Of a stretch of DNA of 30,483 nt, positions 22,886-30,434 are shown one piece after another. The stretch spans positions 26,186 to 56,668 of the forward strand of contig DDYB01000024.1 of NCBI GenBank assembly GCA_002347265.1, in the 5' to 3' direction. Below the pieces are notes generated by a model. That model did not search any database and was not told the DNA's origin. It was given only the letters and a program-made list of their open reading frames with translations. Source of the stretch: Desulfobacteraceae bacterium UBA2245 (lineage in GTDB: Bacteria > Desulfobacterota > Desulfobacteria > Desulfobacterales > UBA2245). The number at the start of each line of letters is the position of its first letter. The stretch's first letter is position 1. The position numbers and the translations under genes are program-made.

Positions 22886-23800
22886 ATGCGGCAGCCGGTG
22901 ATCGATATGCTGGATATCGGCGGCGGACTGAAAATGCGGTACGGCATCTGGCCCTTTCCCGGTTCCGAATGCCGGGGCAGCGTTCTGCTGCTCAACGGGC
23001 GCGCCGAATTTCTGGAAAAGCATCTGGAAACCGTCTGCGATCTGCTGGAAAGAGGATTTGACGTTTACAGCCTGGACTGGCGGGGGCAGGGGCTGTCTTC
23101 CCGGATGCTGAAAAACCCGCACAAGGGGCATGTGGCCTCCTTTGAGGATTATATTAATGACCTCGAGCTTTTTGTCCGGAACGTGATGGAGGCGGCGACC
23201 CGGCCACTGACGATTCTGGCCCATTCCATGGGCGCGCATATCGCGCTTCGCTTCATCCGGGAGCATGACGGCTTTGCGGACCGGGCCGTGCTGGTTTCCG
23301 CCATGTGCGACATACATACCTTTCCCCTGCCGGGGAGCCTGGCCCGCCGGATTGTGAAATGGGCGGCGCACAGCGGTCGAAAGGACCAGTATCTTCCGGG
23401 AGACGGCGATTACCGGAAAAAACTTTATTTTGCCAATCCCTACACCTCGGATCCGGTCCGGTTTCAGGATGAACACCGAGCCATTGCCCGGAATCCCGCC
23501 CTGGCCCTGGGCGGTCCGACCTGCGGCTGGGCGGCGGCGGCTTTTGACTCCATCGATCGATTGCAGGCCCCCGGATTTGCCGAAGCGGTCCACACGCCGG
23601 TTCTGATGATTGCAGGAAGGAAAGACCGGGTGGTCCGGCTCGATTCTCTGAAGGCGATTTCCCGCAGGCTGGCCCTGAGCCGGCTGCTGGTGATCGAGAA
23701 TGCGCGGCACGAGATATTAAAAGAAACGGATGCGGTTCGAAAGCGGTTCTGGGAAGCGTTTGACGGGTTCTGTGGGGAAGGGCTGAGGGATGAAACCTGA
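22886..23800 (+). CDS. Alpha/beta hydrolase, lysophospholipase (PldB/monoglyceride lipase)-like
   Basis: The 304-residue serine hydrolase has S114 as nucleophile in LAHSMGAH, D247 in GRKDRVV and H275 in ARHEILKE, which together form the catalytic triad. The oxyanion region NGRAEFLEKH and the SLDWRGQGLSSR segment are typical of bacterial lysophospholipase L2/monoacylglycerol lipase proteins. AAAGGAG (22875-22881) precedes ATG 22886; the frame open from 22847 is rejected for lack of a ribosome binding site. There is no signal peptide, so the enzyme acts in the cytoplasm or at the inner membrane. Substrate is inferred from the family. Confidence 0.88.
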   Translation: MRQPVIDMLDIGGGLKMRYGIWPFPGSECRGSVLLLNGRAEFLEKHLETVCDLLERGFDVYSLDWRGQGLSSRMLKNPHKGHVASFEDYINDLELFVRNVMEAATRPLTILAHSMGAHIALRFIREHDGFADRAVLVSAMCDIHTFPLPGSLARRIVKWAAHSGRKDQYLPGDGDYRKKLYFANPYTSDPVRFQDEHRAIARNPALALGGPTCGWAAAAFDSIDRLQAPGFAEAVHTPVLMIAGRKDRVVRLDSLKAISRRLALSRLLVIENARHEILKETDAVRKRFWEAFDGFCGEGLRDET

Positions 23801-23802
23801 GG

Positions 23803-23837
23803 AAAGATGAAAGCTCAAAGCTCAAAGCTGAAAGCTG
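23803..23837 (+). repeat. Left heptamer array, five units of AAAGCT(C/G)
   Basis: Units are AAAGATG, AAAGCTC, AAAGCTC, AAAGCTG, AAAGCTG, placed head to tail. The array starts three bases after the lysophospholipase-like stop codon and ends 25 bases before the four-helix-bundle gene. It is inverted relative to the array at 24243-24298. Confidence 0.9.
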
Positions 23838-23862
23838 AAGGCGAAGAGCAGGGGTAGAGAAA

Positions 23863-24228
23863 ATGCAGCTGGCTTACAAAGAATTGGCGGTATGGAAAAG
23901 GGCGGTGAACTTTGCCGTTGCCGTGATCGATACGGTCGAGGGGATTTCAACGGACCGGAAACATTATCGTCTGCTGGAACAAATTGAAGCCTGCTCCTCC
24001 AGCGTTTCCATGAATATAGCGGAGGGCAAGGGCCGATTTTCCAAAAAAGAGTTCACGCAATATCTATACATATCCAGAGGATCTTTATACGAGACCCTGA
24101 CGCTGCTGGAAATTTTTCGTCAAAGAAATTGGATATCCGACAACCAATGCAAAGAACTGGAACACGAAGGGCTGGAAATCGCGGCGATGATCAAAGGACT
24201 CATCAACGCCGTTAACAAACCAGAATAG
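23863..24228 (+). CDS. Four-helix-bundle protein of the 23S-rRNA-IVS / bAvd type
   Basis: The 121-residue protein matches the TIGR02436 four-helix-bundle family: YKELAVWKRAVNFA at the start, SSVSMNIAEGKGRFSKKEF in the middle and YLYISRGSLYETLTLLEI after it. Members are encoded in 23S rRNA intervening sequences or stand free; relatives serve as accessory proteins in diversity-generating retroelements. No rRNA, reverse transcriptase or variable repeat is in this window, so it is a free-standing copy. Its function is not known; basic surfaces suggest nucleic acid binding. The gene is bracketed by inverted arrays of a 7-bp repeat (23803-23837, 24243-24298), which suggests that the whole unit is a mobile cassette. 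The ribosome binding site is weak. Confidence 0.9.
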   Translation: MQLAYKELAVWKRAVNFAVAVIDTVEGISTDRKHYRLLEQIEACSSSVSMNIAEGKGRFSKKEFTQYLYISRGSLYETLTLLEIFRQRNWISDNQCKELEHEGLEIAAMIKGLINAVNKPE

Positions 24229-24242
24229 CCGCCATCCCCTTT

Positions 24243-24298
24243 CAGCTTTCACCTTTGAGCTTTCAGCTTTGAACTTTGAGCTTTGAGCTTTGAACTTC
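24243..24298 (-). repeat. Right heptamer array, eight units (inverted to the left array)
   Basis: Reading on the + strand: CAGCTTT, CACCTTT, GAGCTTT, CAGCTTT, GAACTTT, GAGCTTT, GAGCTTT, GAACTTC. On the minus strand these are AAAGCTC/AAAGCTG-type units, so the two arrays can pair. Units vary most at positions 5 and 7. Confidence 0.9.
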
Positions 24299-24311
24299 CC
24301 CAACGTTTCCC

Positions 24312-24341
24312 TTGATATATCCATGTGTTTTGTTCTATCTT
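24312..24341 (+). promoter_or_regulatory. Possible promoter for the LysM gene
   Basis: TTGATA (24312-24317), an 18-bp spacer and TATCTT (24336-24341) match the sigma-70 consensus at 5/6 and 4/6 positions. It lies just outside the right heptamer array. Confidence 0.35.
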
Positions 24342-24407
24342 GAGATTTAATGCCGAGGCGGTCGGCGCCAAAGGCCGAGGAAATGAAACTTATTGGGGAG
24401 GTGCGCC

Positions 24408-25073
24408 ATGTCGTGGAATGATCCGGAAAAACAAAATTCGATCGAGGATGTCGATGTGGAAGATTTTTACGATACAGAAGGGTATTCGAGTTTAAAAAAG
24501 AAAAAAAAGACCCGTTTCGGCCTGGGCGAAGGTTTTCCGGGACTGCCCGATGGTTTCCGCAAGTGGGCCGGCATCGGCGCCGCGCTGGTTGCGGTCATGA
24601 TTCTGGTCATGGTCCTGGCTTCAAAGGATTCCAACACGATCCGGATCGATCCGCAGCTATACCAGCGAACCGATGCCCTTCAGGCCCGGATCGAAAGCCT
24701 TGAGGATGTGGTGCAGAAAATTGATGCCCTGGAACAGCAGGTAGCCGCTCTTCAGCAGTTTCAAAGAAGCGTCGATGTGCGGGAGGCCGATCTGGGCACG
24801 CGCATGGATCAGCTCGCCAAGGACATGGATAAGTTGAGCAAAAGACCCGCTCAACAGGCTGTCGCGCCGCCGGCCGCCCCTCCGCAGTCCAAACCGGCTG
24901 CCGGAGCCATAACCGGTACGGGCAAGTATCATGTGGTGCAGCAGGGCGAAAACCTCTTCCGCATCGGCCTGAAATACAACCTCAGCGTTCCGGATATTCA
25001 GAAACTTAACAAGCTGGGCCCCAATGATTCGATTCATGTCGGCCAGAAACTTCTGGTTCAGCCCGCCAGATAG
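24408..25073 (+). CDS. Membrane-anchored LysM-domain protein with coiled coil
   Basis: The 221-residue protein has a charged N-terminus (1-40), one transmembrane segment (about 53-72), a heptad-rich coiled coil (about 85-145), a proline/alanine linker (147-168) and a C-terminal LysM domain (about 174-219; YHVVQQGENLFRIGLKY, VGQKLLVQP). LysM binds peptidoglycan N-acetylglucosamine, so the protein probably ties the inner membrane to the cell wall from the periplasmic side. GGGGAGG at 24395-24401 supports ATG 24408 over an in-frame TTG at 24393. The amidohydrolase follows closely, but a functional link is not evident. Confidence 0.87.
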   Translation: MSWNDPEKQNSIEDVDVEDFYDTEGYSSLKKKKKTRFGLGEGFPGLPDGFRKWAGIGAALVAVMILVMVLASKDSNTIRIDPQLYQRTDALQARIESLEDVVQKIDALEQQVAALQQFQRSVDVREADLGTRMDQLAKDMDKLSKRPAQQAVAPPAAPPQSKPAAGAITGTGKYHVVQQGENLFRIGLKYNLSVPDIQKLNKLGPNDSIHVGQKLLVQPAR

Positions 25074-25104
25074 CAGATGAAAATCAAACGGCCGGAAATT
25101 GCCG

Positions 25105-26301
25105 ATGATCAATATCAAAGACCTCGCACGGGATCTACAGCCCCGTCTGGTTGAATGGAGACGGCATTTTCACCGTCATCCCGAGCTCAGCTGGCAGGAG
25201 CATGAGACCTCGCAAACCGTCGCGCGGATGCTGACGCAGATCGGCATCCCGACCCAAAAGGTAGCCGGCACCGGCGTGATCGGAAGCATCGCAGGTAAAA
25301 ATCCCGTACCGGTGGTGGCCTTGCGGGCGGATATGGACGCGCTTCCGGTTCTCGAATCCAGCGGCATTCCTTTTTGCTCTCAAAACGCCGGCATTATGCA
25401 CGCCTGCGGCCATGATGCACACACGGCCATGCTGCTCGGCGCCGCGCACGTGCTCTCGCAGTGCAGGGACGCCTTCTGCGGTGAGATCCGGCTGATTTTC
25501 CAGCCGGCCGAAGAAGATTTGACCGGCGCCAGGGCGATGATCGCCGAAGGCGTTCTGAAAGATGCGGGGGCGATTTTTGGTATTCATGTCTGGTCTCATC
25601 TGGATGCCGGAAAAATCGCCATCGATGCGGGTTCACGCATGGCTTCGGCAGACAAGTTCGTCATCCGGGTCAGGGGAAAGGGCGGCCACGGCGCGGCGCC
25701 CCACCACGGCATTGACGCGATTCCGGCCGCGGCATCGGTCATTGCGAATCTTCAGACCATCGTCAGCCGGCATACCAGCCCCTTCGAAACTCTCGTGATT
25801 ACCATCGGCAAGATTTCCGGAGGAACGGCTTTCAACGTGCTGTGCGCCGAGGTGGAGATGGAAGGGACCGTCCGTTGCATGAAGCCCGGAATCCGCGATC
25901 AGATTCCCGAGGCCATCGAGCGTGTGGTCGTGCATTCCTGCGGGGCCCATCGTGCCGAAGGCCGGGTTGAATATATCGCCCGGACCCCGGTGGTGGTCAA
26001 CGACAGTGATCTGTCGCAGATCGCGCGCACGGCCGCCGAAGCACTTTTCGGGCCCGATGTTCTCTTTTCCATGGGGCCTTCGATCGGAAGCGAGGATTTT
26101 GCCTGGTACGGAGAAAAGGTTCCGGCGGTTTTCGCTTTTCTGGGAACCGGAAAGTCCCGGGGGAAGGTTGCGCCCCATCACAGCCCCGGCTTTGATCTGG
26201 ATGAAAGCGTTTTATGGATGGGAACTGCGCTTTACGCCAAATTCGCCATGGATTGTCTGGGAGTACATGGGGCACATCCTATATCCTCTCGGTCAACATG
26301 A
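25105..26301 (+). CDS. M20D-family amidohydrolase (N-acyl-amino-acid/hippurate hydrolase type)
   Basis: The 398-residue protein belongs to metallopeptidase family M20D, which hydrolyses N-acyl amino acids and related amides using a dinuclear metal site. Motifs in order are RRHFHRHPELSWQEHET, ALRADMDALPV, C101 and H103 in HACGHDAH, E136-E137 in FQPAEED, H161 in GIHVWSH, a GHGAAPHHG dimer-loop histidine, SEDFAWY, and PHHSPGFDLDE near the C-terminus. All expected ligands are present. ATG 25105 has GGAA eight bases upstream; a TTG at 25099 is the only in-frame alternative close by. Substrate is uncertain. Confidence 0.92.
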   Translation: MINIKDLARDLQPRLVEWRRHFHRHPELSWQEHETSQTVARMLTQIGIPTQKVAGTGVIGSIAGKNPVPVVALRADMDALPVLESSGIPFCSQNAGIMHACGHDAHTAMLLGAAHVLSQCRDAFCGEIRLIFQPAEEDLTGARAMIAEGVLKDAGAIFGIHVWSHLDAGKIAIDAGSRMASADKFVIRVRGKGGHGAAPHHGIDAIPAAASVIANLQTIVSRHTSPFETLVITIGKISGGTAFNVLCAEVEMEGTVRCMKPGIRDQIPEAIERVVVHSCGAHRAEGRVEYIARTPVVVNDSDLSQIARTAAEALFGPDVLFSMGPSIGSEDFAWYGEKVPAVFAFLGTGKSRGKVAPHHSPGFDLDESVLWMGTALYAKFAMDCLGVHGAHPISSRST

Positions 26302-26869
26302 TTTTTAAAATTGAAAAAATAAATAAATATCAATAAGATATAAACCGATCCGATTTTCGGGTGCACCTCTCCTGTTGTTTTCCGACGATGATTCGACGAG
26401 TCTCTCGCAAAAAGGAACCCCGCGCCGGATCGTTACGTTGATCCGGCATATTCCCTGATGGCAGCGGAATCACCCATCATCCCTTATCCTGACTGCAAGG
26501 TTCAACGAGCGGCCCGGATATTGTGTCCTTCCGAGGTCTGATGCCTCAGCGTCGATAGTCGGGCTCTCGCGTCGAAATTGCCGCACTGTGCGAAACCTCG
26601 GCGATATTATCTTCCGCCGACGGGTTACTCGATCTTCAGCAGATCCGGGTTAAACTCTTGCGCCTTTTTCATCATGGTCATGGAAAGGTCAAGCCGAGAC
26701 AATCGAAAATGGAAGCGCCGGAAGCATCGCATCATATCATTCGCCGAAGAATTGCGTGGCGTAAGATATTTGAAAACACGGATGATCTGGATTTTCAGGG
26801 GAGGAAACATCGAACACGGATCCCGACCGCCGCTTCCGTGCAGGTGGGAATTATTTGACGCATACTCAA
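26302..26869. other. Intergenic stretch without a recognisable gene
   Basis: No supported coding sequence. It holds an 8-bp perfect hairpin, GCCGGATC (26424-26431) with GATCCGGC (26440-26447), without a T tract. A minus-strand frame ending near 26625 has an ordinary-looking end (SMTMMKKAQEFNPDLLKIE) but no start, ribosome binding site or family match. It may be a decayed continuation of the Rhs pseudogene. Confidence 0.6.
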
Positions 26870-27174
26870 AAAGTTGACAGTGCCATTTTGGGCATGCCCG
26901 TACAGGTCCAAATTGCCTCCGGCAAAGCCGATGAGATCCATGGAGGTCCAACAGCCAGCAATGTCCAGATCATCGTCATAGCTCCAGGCCGATCCGGATC
27001 GGGCAATTGCGGGCGTGGTAAAGACCGCCAGGAAACCGGAACGGGACATAAAATGACGTGCTGGCGTCAAAGACTGCGTTGTCGAAACTGTCGCAGTCGG
27101 TTTTTTGTCTCATTCCCGTCCCGTTCACAACCGCCCCGGGCGATTGCCGGTTCAGAGGCAAGATAATAAGTCAC
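26870..27174 (-). pseudogene. Decayed Rhs/YD-repeat core fragment (frameshifted)
   Basis: Reading the minus strand and changing frame gives the C-terminal Rhs core in order: VTYYLAS; then QSPGAVVNGTG; then DSFDNAVFDAS, VPFRFPGGLY (family: YDSFGN, VPFGFAGGLYD); and, in another frame, YDDDLDIAGCWTSMDLIGFA with GGNLDLYGHAQNGTVNF (family: YDPDIGRWTSKDPIGFAGGDLNLYGYVQNDPVNF). At least two frameshifts, a stop at 26976 and replaced invariant residues show it is not functional. The N-terminal repeats and any toxin tip are missing. Rhs proteins are large secreted or surface polymorphic toxins. Identification is by pattern recognition. Confidence 0.7.
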
Positions 27175-27262
27175 TTCCTCCGCAGTTGTGGAAACCGGCA
27201 TTCTGGCGTCCGCTTACTCAAAGCGCATGAGGCTCCGAGCCATTATGCTTTTCGGTCCATCC

Positions 27263-27279
27263 CGGCACAGTATTTGCTT
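27263..27279 (+). promoter_or_regulatory. Sigma-54 (RpoN) type promoter of the chemotaxis gene
   Basis: CGGCAC-agtat-TTGCTT carries the invariant GG (27264-27265) and GC (27276-27277) exactly ten bases apart, as in the TGGCAC-N5-TTGC consensus. Start of transcription would be near 27289, giving a leader of about 207 nt before ATG 27496. Confidence 0.6.
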
Positions 27280-27366
27280 ATAACAATGTAGGATTCATAC
27301 AAAAACCCGATCGAAAAAACTAGATAAAAGACGAGAAATCGTGAGGGGTTTTGAAAAATCGAGTCT

Positions 27367-27468
27367 GTTGCAAACCATTGTCTTACAGACCGGAATATGG
27401 TGGTTTCCTGGAAAGGCAACCTCGCTTTACTGGATTTTTAATCAGCCCTGAAAAGGGCTGAGTTTTTT
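27367..27468 (+). ncRNA. Candidate structured leader with terminator (possible attenuator) of the chemotaxis gene
   Basis: Nested pairings are visible: GTTGC 27367-27371 with GCAAC 27416-27420, AAACCA 27372-27377 with TGGTTT 27401-27406, and GTCT 27380-27383 with AGAC 27387-27390. A perfect terminator at 27442-27468 follows. A hairpin module directly before a terminator inside a 5' leader is the layout of riboswitches or attenuators. I could not match it to a known class. Confidence 0.4.
27442..27468 (+). terminator. Perfect intrinsic terminator 27 bases before the chemotaxis start codon
   Basis: TCAGCCCT (27442-27449), a GAAA tetraloop (27450-27453), AGGGCTGA (27454-27461), then GTTTTTT. 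No gene ends on this strand for more than 1.1 kb upstream, so its likely role is conditional termination of the leader. Confidence 0.8.
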
Positions 27469-27495
27469 AGCCGCAACCAAAAGGGAGAGATATGT

Positions 27496-29604
27496 ATGTT
27501 TAATGCAATGAAACTCAGAACTCGCCTGCTTTTTTTCGGCATCGTATTGACCGCGCTTCCCCTGTTGATCGTATCGAGTCTTACCTATGTGCAAAACAAA
27601 CGGATGGTCAGCCTGTCCACTGATGAAATTTCCAAACTGGCTTACGCCGACATGCGGCATGTGCTTGAGGGCATATACGGCACGTGCGCTACGCGGAATC
27701 ATGCCGTGCAGGATCACGTCAAGGCCGGTCTCAATGTCGCCAGAGATCAGGTCAGGAAAACAGGGGCTGTGTCGTTTTTACAGGAAACCGTGAAGTGGAA
27801 TGCGGTTAACCAGTTCGACAATGCATCACAGCCGGTCGAGCTGCCCAAGATGCTGCTCGGAGAAACCTGGCTCGGGCAAAATTCCCGCACAGGGGTGGAG
27901 TCTCCGGTGGTGGATGATGTCAAAAATATCGTGGGGGCGGTATGTACGATTTTTCAGCGGATGAACGATGCCGGGGACATGCTGCGGGTGTCGACCAACG
28001 TGGCGAAACAAGACGGCACCCGTGCCATCGGCACCTTTATTCCCGCCACCAATCCGGATGGCGCATCTAATCCGGTGATTGCTGCTGTGATGCGCGGAGA
28101 GGTCTATACCGGCCGGGCCTTTGTGGTGGACGGCTGGTATATTACCAGTTATGAGCCGATCTACGGACCGGGCAACCGGATTGCAGGCGTGCTTTTCGTG
28201 GGAATCCCCCAGGATGCGGGTCAGCGAATCCGTCAGGATGTTTTAAAAACCGTGGTAGGCAAGACCGGTTACGCTTATGTACTCAATTCCAAGGGTGATT
28301 ACATTATATCCGGCGGCGGCAAGCGGGACGGGGAAAATATCTGGAACACCCGGGACAGCTCCGGAAACTTTGTGATACAGGAGCTCATTCGAAAGGCCAA
28401 GGCGGCGGGAACGGGTAAAAGCGGCACCATGACCTACATGTGGCAGAATCCCGGAGAGCCTCAGCCGCGGGCCAAGGCGACCGCCATGATGTATTTTGAG
28501 CCATGGGATTGGGTCGTCGGAATCGGCGCTTACGAAGACGAACTGCTTGAGGCCCGAAATCTTGCGGCTGAAATCGGACAGCGCAGCAATCTGATTCTGG
28601 CCTCCGTGTTTGTCCTGGCCTTGCTGGGCGCCGTGATAGTCTGGTTTTTTGTGGCGCGGGGTATCGGCGAACGGATTAATACTGTTGCCAGGCGGTTGAA
28701 TCTGTCCTCGGATCATGTGGCGGATACTTCCCAGCAGGTGGCTTCCGCCAGCTTGACGCTTTCGGAAGGCGCTTCGCAACAGGCGTCATCCCTTGAGGAA
28801 ACCTCGTCATCCCTTGAGGAGATGGCCTCCATGACCCGCCAGAATGCCGAAAATTCCAAACAGGCCGATCAGATCATGAAGGAAGGAAAACAGGTCGTGG
28901 GCCGGGCCGATGCTTCGATGCAGGAGCTTACCGTTTCCATGAACGAAATCGCTCATGCCAGCGAGGAAATTTCAAAGATTAACAAAACGATTGACGAGAT
29001 TGCGTTTCAGACCAATCTTCTGGCGCTTAATGCGGCGGTTGAAGCGGCCCGCGCCGGAGAGGCCGGCGCCGGATTTGCCGTGGTGGCCGAAGAGGTTCGA
29101 AATCTTGCCATGCGTTCGGCTGATGCGGCAAAGAACACGGCGGGCCTGATTGAAACTACGGTCGGAAAGATCAAAACCGGAACCGCACTGGTGTCCCGGA
29201 CCAATGATGCCTTTTCCGGAGTGGCGCAAAGCGTCACCAAGGTCGGAGAACTGCTCGGCGAGATCGCCGCCGCATCGACGGAACAGGCTCAGGGAGTCGA
29301 GCAGCTCAACAAGGCGGTGGCCGAGATGGACAAGGTCACCCAGCAGAATGCGGCCAATGCCGAGGAGACGGCCAGCGCTTCCGAGGTGCTCAAATCCCAG
29401 GCCGATGAGATGAGATTCGTCTTAAAGCAGCTGATGGCGATGGTGGATGGGAAAAACGGGCAGGCGGAATCCGCAGGTCAGACCCGGAATACGGCCGCTC
29501 CCGGCGCTTCCCGTAAAACGCTGCCTGCGCTTGGAAAGAAATCGACAGGCAGGACCCAACAGGGCTCGGAAGTCAGTCCGGAACAGGTCATTCCCTTTGA
29601 ATAG
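27496..29604 (+). CDS. Methyl-accepting chemotaxis protein with periplasmic Cache-type sensor
   Basis: The 702-residue membrane receptor has a first transmembrane segment at about 12-31 and a periplasmic Cache-type sensor to about 360 (motif KTVVGKTGYAYVLNSKGDYI; MYFEPWDWVVGIGAYEDEL). A second transmembrane segment (about 367-388) and a short HAMP-like link follow. The long cytoplasmic coiled coil has the invariant signalling tip IAFQTNLLALNAAVEAARAG at about 500-520 that contacts CheA and CheW. Glutamine/glutamate pairs along the coil (QQASSLEETSSSLEEMAS) are likely methylation sites. The ligand is not predictable. GGGAGA precedes ATG 27496. A sigma-54-type promoter and a structured leader lie upstream. 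No CheB/CheR genes are in the window. The last 60 residues are a variable, basic tail. Confidence 0.95.
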   Translation: MFNAMKLRTRLLFFGIVLTALPLLIVSSLTYVQNKRMVSLSTDEISKLAYADMRHVLEGIYGTCATRNHAVQDHVKAGLNVARDQVRKTGAVSFLQETVKWNAVNQFDNASQPVELPKMLLGETWLGQNSRTGVESPVVDDVKNIVGAVCTIFQRMNDAGDMLRVSTNVAKQDGTRAIGTFIPATNPDGASNPVIAAVMRGEVYTGRAFVVDGWYITSYEPIYGPGNRIAGVLFVGIPQDAGQRIRQDVLKTVVGKTGYAYVLNSKGDYIISGGGKRDGENIWNTRDSSGNFVIQELIRKAKAAGTGKSGTMTYMWQNPGEPQPRAKATAMMYFEPWDWVVGIGAYEDELLEARNLAAEIGQRSNLILASVFVLALLGAVIVWFFVARGIGERINTVARRLNLSSDHVADTSQQVASASLTLSEGASQQASSLEETSSSLEEMASMTRQNAENSKQADQIMKEGKQVVGRADASMQELTVSMNEIAHASEEISKINKTIDEIAFQTNLLALNAAVEAARAGEAGAGFAVVAEEVRNLAMRSADAAKNTAGLIETTVGKIKTGTALVSRTNDAFSGVAQSVTKVGELLGEIAAASTEQAQGVEQLNKAVAEMDKVTQQNAANAEETASASEVLKSQADEMRFVLKQLMAMVDGKNGQAESAGQTRNTAAPGASRKTLPALGKKSTGRTQQGSEVSPEQVIPFE

Positions 29605-29625
29605 GACGAGTTCCGGGATTTCTAA

Positions 29626-29725
29626 CAGGGTGTTGAAAAACAAGAATCAGGCCGTCAGGCAAGGCGCGCGGCGAGAGCCGTGCAACGCTGAATGGCGGCC
29701 TCAGACACAGTTTTTCAACAGCCTG
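29626..29725 (+). mobile_element. MITE-like dispersed element, copy 2 (100 bp, internally deleted)
   Basis: Same ends as copy 1, CAGGGTGTTGAAAAAC (29626-29641) and GTTTTTCAACAGCCTG (29710-29725), flanked by CTAA on both sides (possible target duplication or extension of the ends). It matches copy 1 closely except for loss of 43 bases between two GGCGA repeats. It lies 22 bases after the chemotaxis stop codon. Confidence 0.85.
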
Positions 29726-29753
29726 CTAAGTCGGATAAACTGAACGGACCGTC

Positions 29754-29787
29754 ATGTTGCCCTCTTCCGGGCGGAAGAGGGCAACAT
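29754..29787 (-). terminator. 15-bp perfect hairpin downstream of the VPLPA-CTERM gene
   Basis: ATGTTGCCCTCTTCC (29754-29768) pairs with 29773-29787 around a four-base loop. It lies 50 bases past the stop of the minus-strand gene and about 150 past the chemotaxis gene. No T run follows on either strand, so it may be a transcript-stabilising or bidirectional termination hairpin. Confidence 0.5.
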
Positions 29788-29837
29788 TGATTTCCGGTGC
29801 AGGCATGGTGCACGAATTGCCTGACTCCCTTGCAACA

Positions 29838-30434
29838 CTACCTGATTTGTCTTTTGACGCCTGCCAATCCGCCAACTCCGAAACCCAACAGCCAAAGCGC
29901 CGCTGGAATGGGAGTCGCGGCATATCCTGTACGACCGCTGCCGTCGTTAATAAAAATGTGCGCTGCCGCCAAATACCCATCACCATTGAGAGCCAAAACA
30001 TCAGCCGCACTGTCCCACCCCGATCCAGTCAAAGTGAAGCGCAGCTCGGAAACCGGGGAAGAAAAATTAGGCTGCTTAAATACAAGGCTGTATAGCCCAA
30101 ATTCACTTATTCGACGAGGACGATACTCGGGGTTTCCCGGAATCGCCGATGCAGAGAAGCCGGACGTTAGAACTGAGTACCCTGTATATCCGTTTGGATT
30201 GATGCCAAAAGCGTTATTTCCTCCAATCAGATAACCATCATACGCCGTTACGGTTATATCCGCCTCATTGCCCGTCTGATCAATCGCAACATTCGCATAG
30301 GGCGCGGGGAACCCCGAAATATCAGCATTACCGACCGATAAATCGAAAGATATAATATCGCCAAATGCCGTCCCGGATATGAACAATCCTAAAAAAGCGC
30401 CTGTCCATATCAAGCCTTTCAAATATTTTCTCAT
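29838..30434 (-). CDS. Exported protein with VPLPA-CTERM sorting signal
   Basis: The 198-residue protein has a signal peptide (basic MRKYLKG, then a hydrophobic core ending near ISGTAFG, about residue 25). A beta-rich, cysteine-free middle follows, with many glycines and aromatic residues. A C-terminal tripartite sorting signal, PIPAALWLLGFGVGGLAG followed by VKRQIR, is the VPLPA form of the PEP-CTERM signal. Such proteins are processed by an exosortase and displayed at the outer surface with exopolysaccharide. I chose ATG 30434 because GGAGAG stands six to seven bases upstream; an ATG at 30449 is possible. No exosortase gene is within the window. Function of the middle domain is unknown. Confidence 0.85.
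   Translation of the reverse strand: MRKYLKGLIWTGAFLGLFISGTAFGDIISFDLSVGNADISGFPAPYANVAIDQTGNEADITVTAYDGYLIGGNNAFGINPNGYTGYSVLTSGFSASAIPGNPEYRPRRISEFGLYSLVFKQPNFSSPVSELRFTLTGSGWDSAADVLALNGDGYLAAAHIFINDGSGRTGYAATPIPAALWLLGFGVGGLAGVKRQIR

Noticed and set aside
23803..24298. Heptamer arrays as a CRISPR array
   Set aside because: The units are contiguous 7-mers without spacers, and the two arrays are inverted around a coding gene.
26424..26447. GCCGGATC/GATCCGGC hairpin as terminator of the amidohydrolase gene
   Set aside because: It lies about 120 bases after the stop codon and has no T tract, so it is mentioned only as a hairpin.
27367..27420. Leader as a GEMM-type (cyclic dinucleotide) riboswitch
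   Set aside because: There is a CAAACCATTG string, but the conserved tetraloop-receptor and the rest of the GEMM core could not be found.
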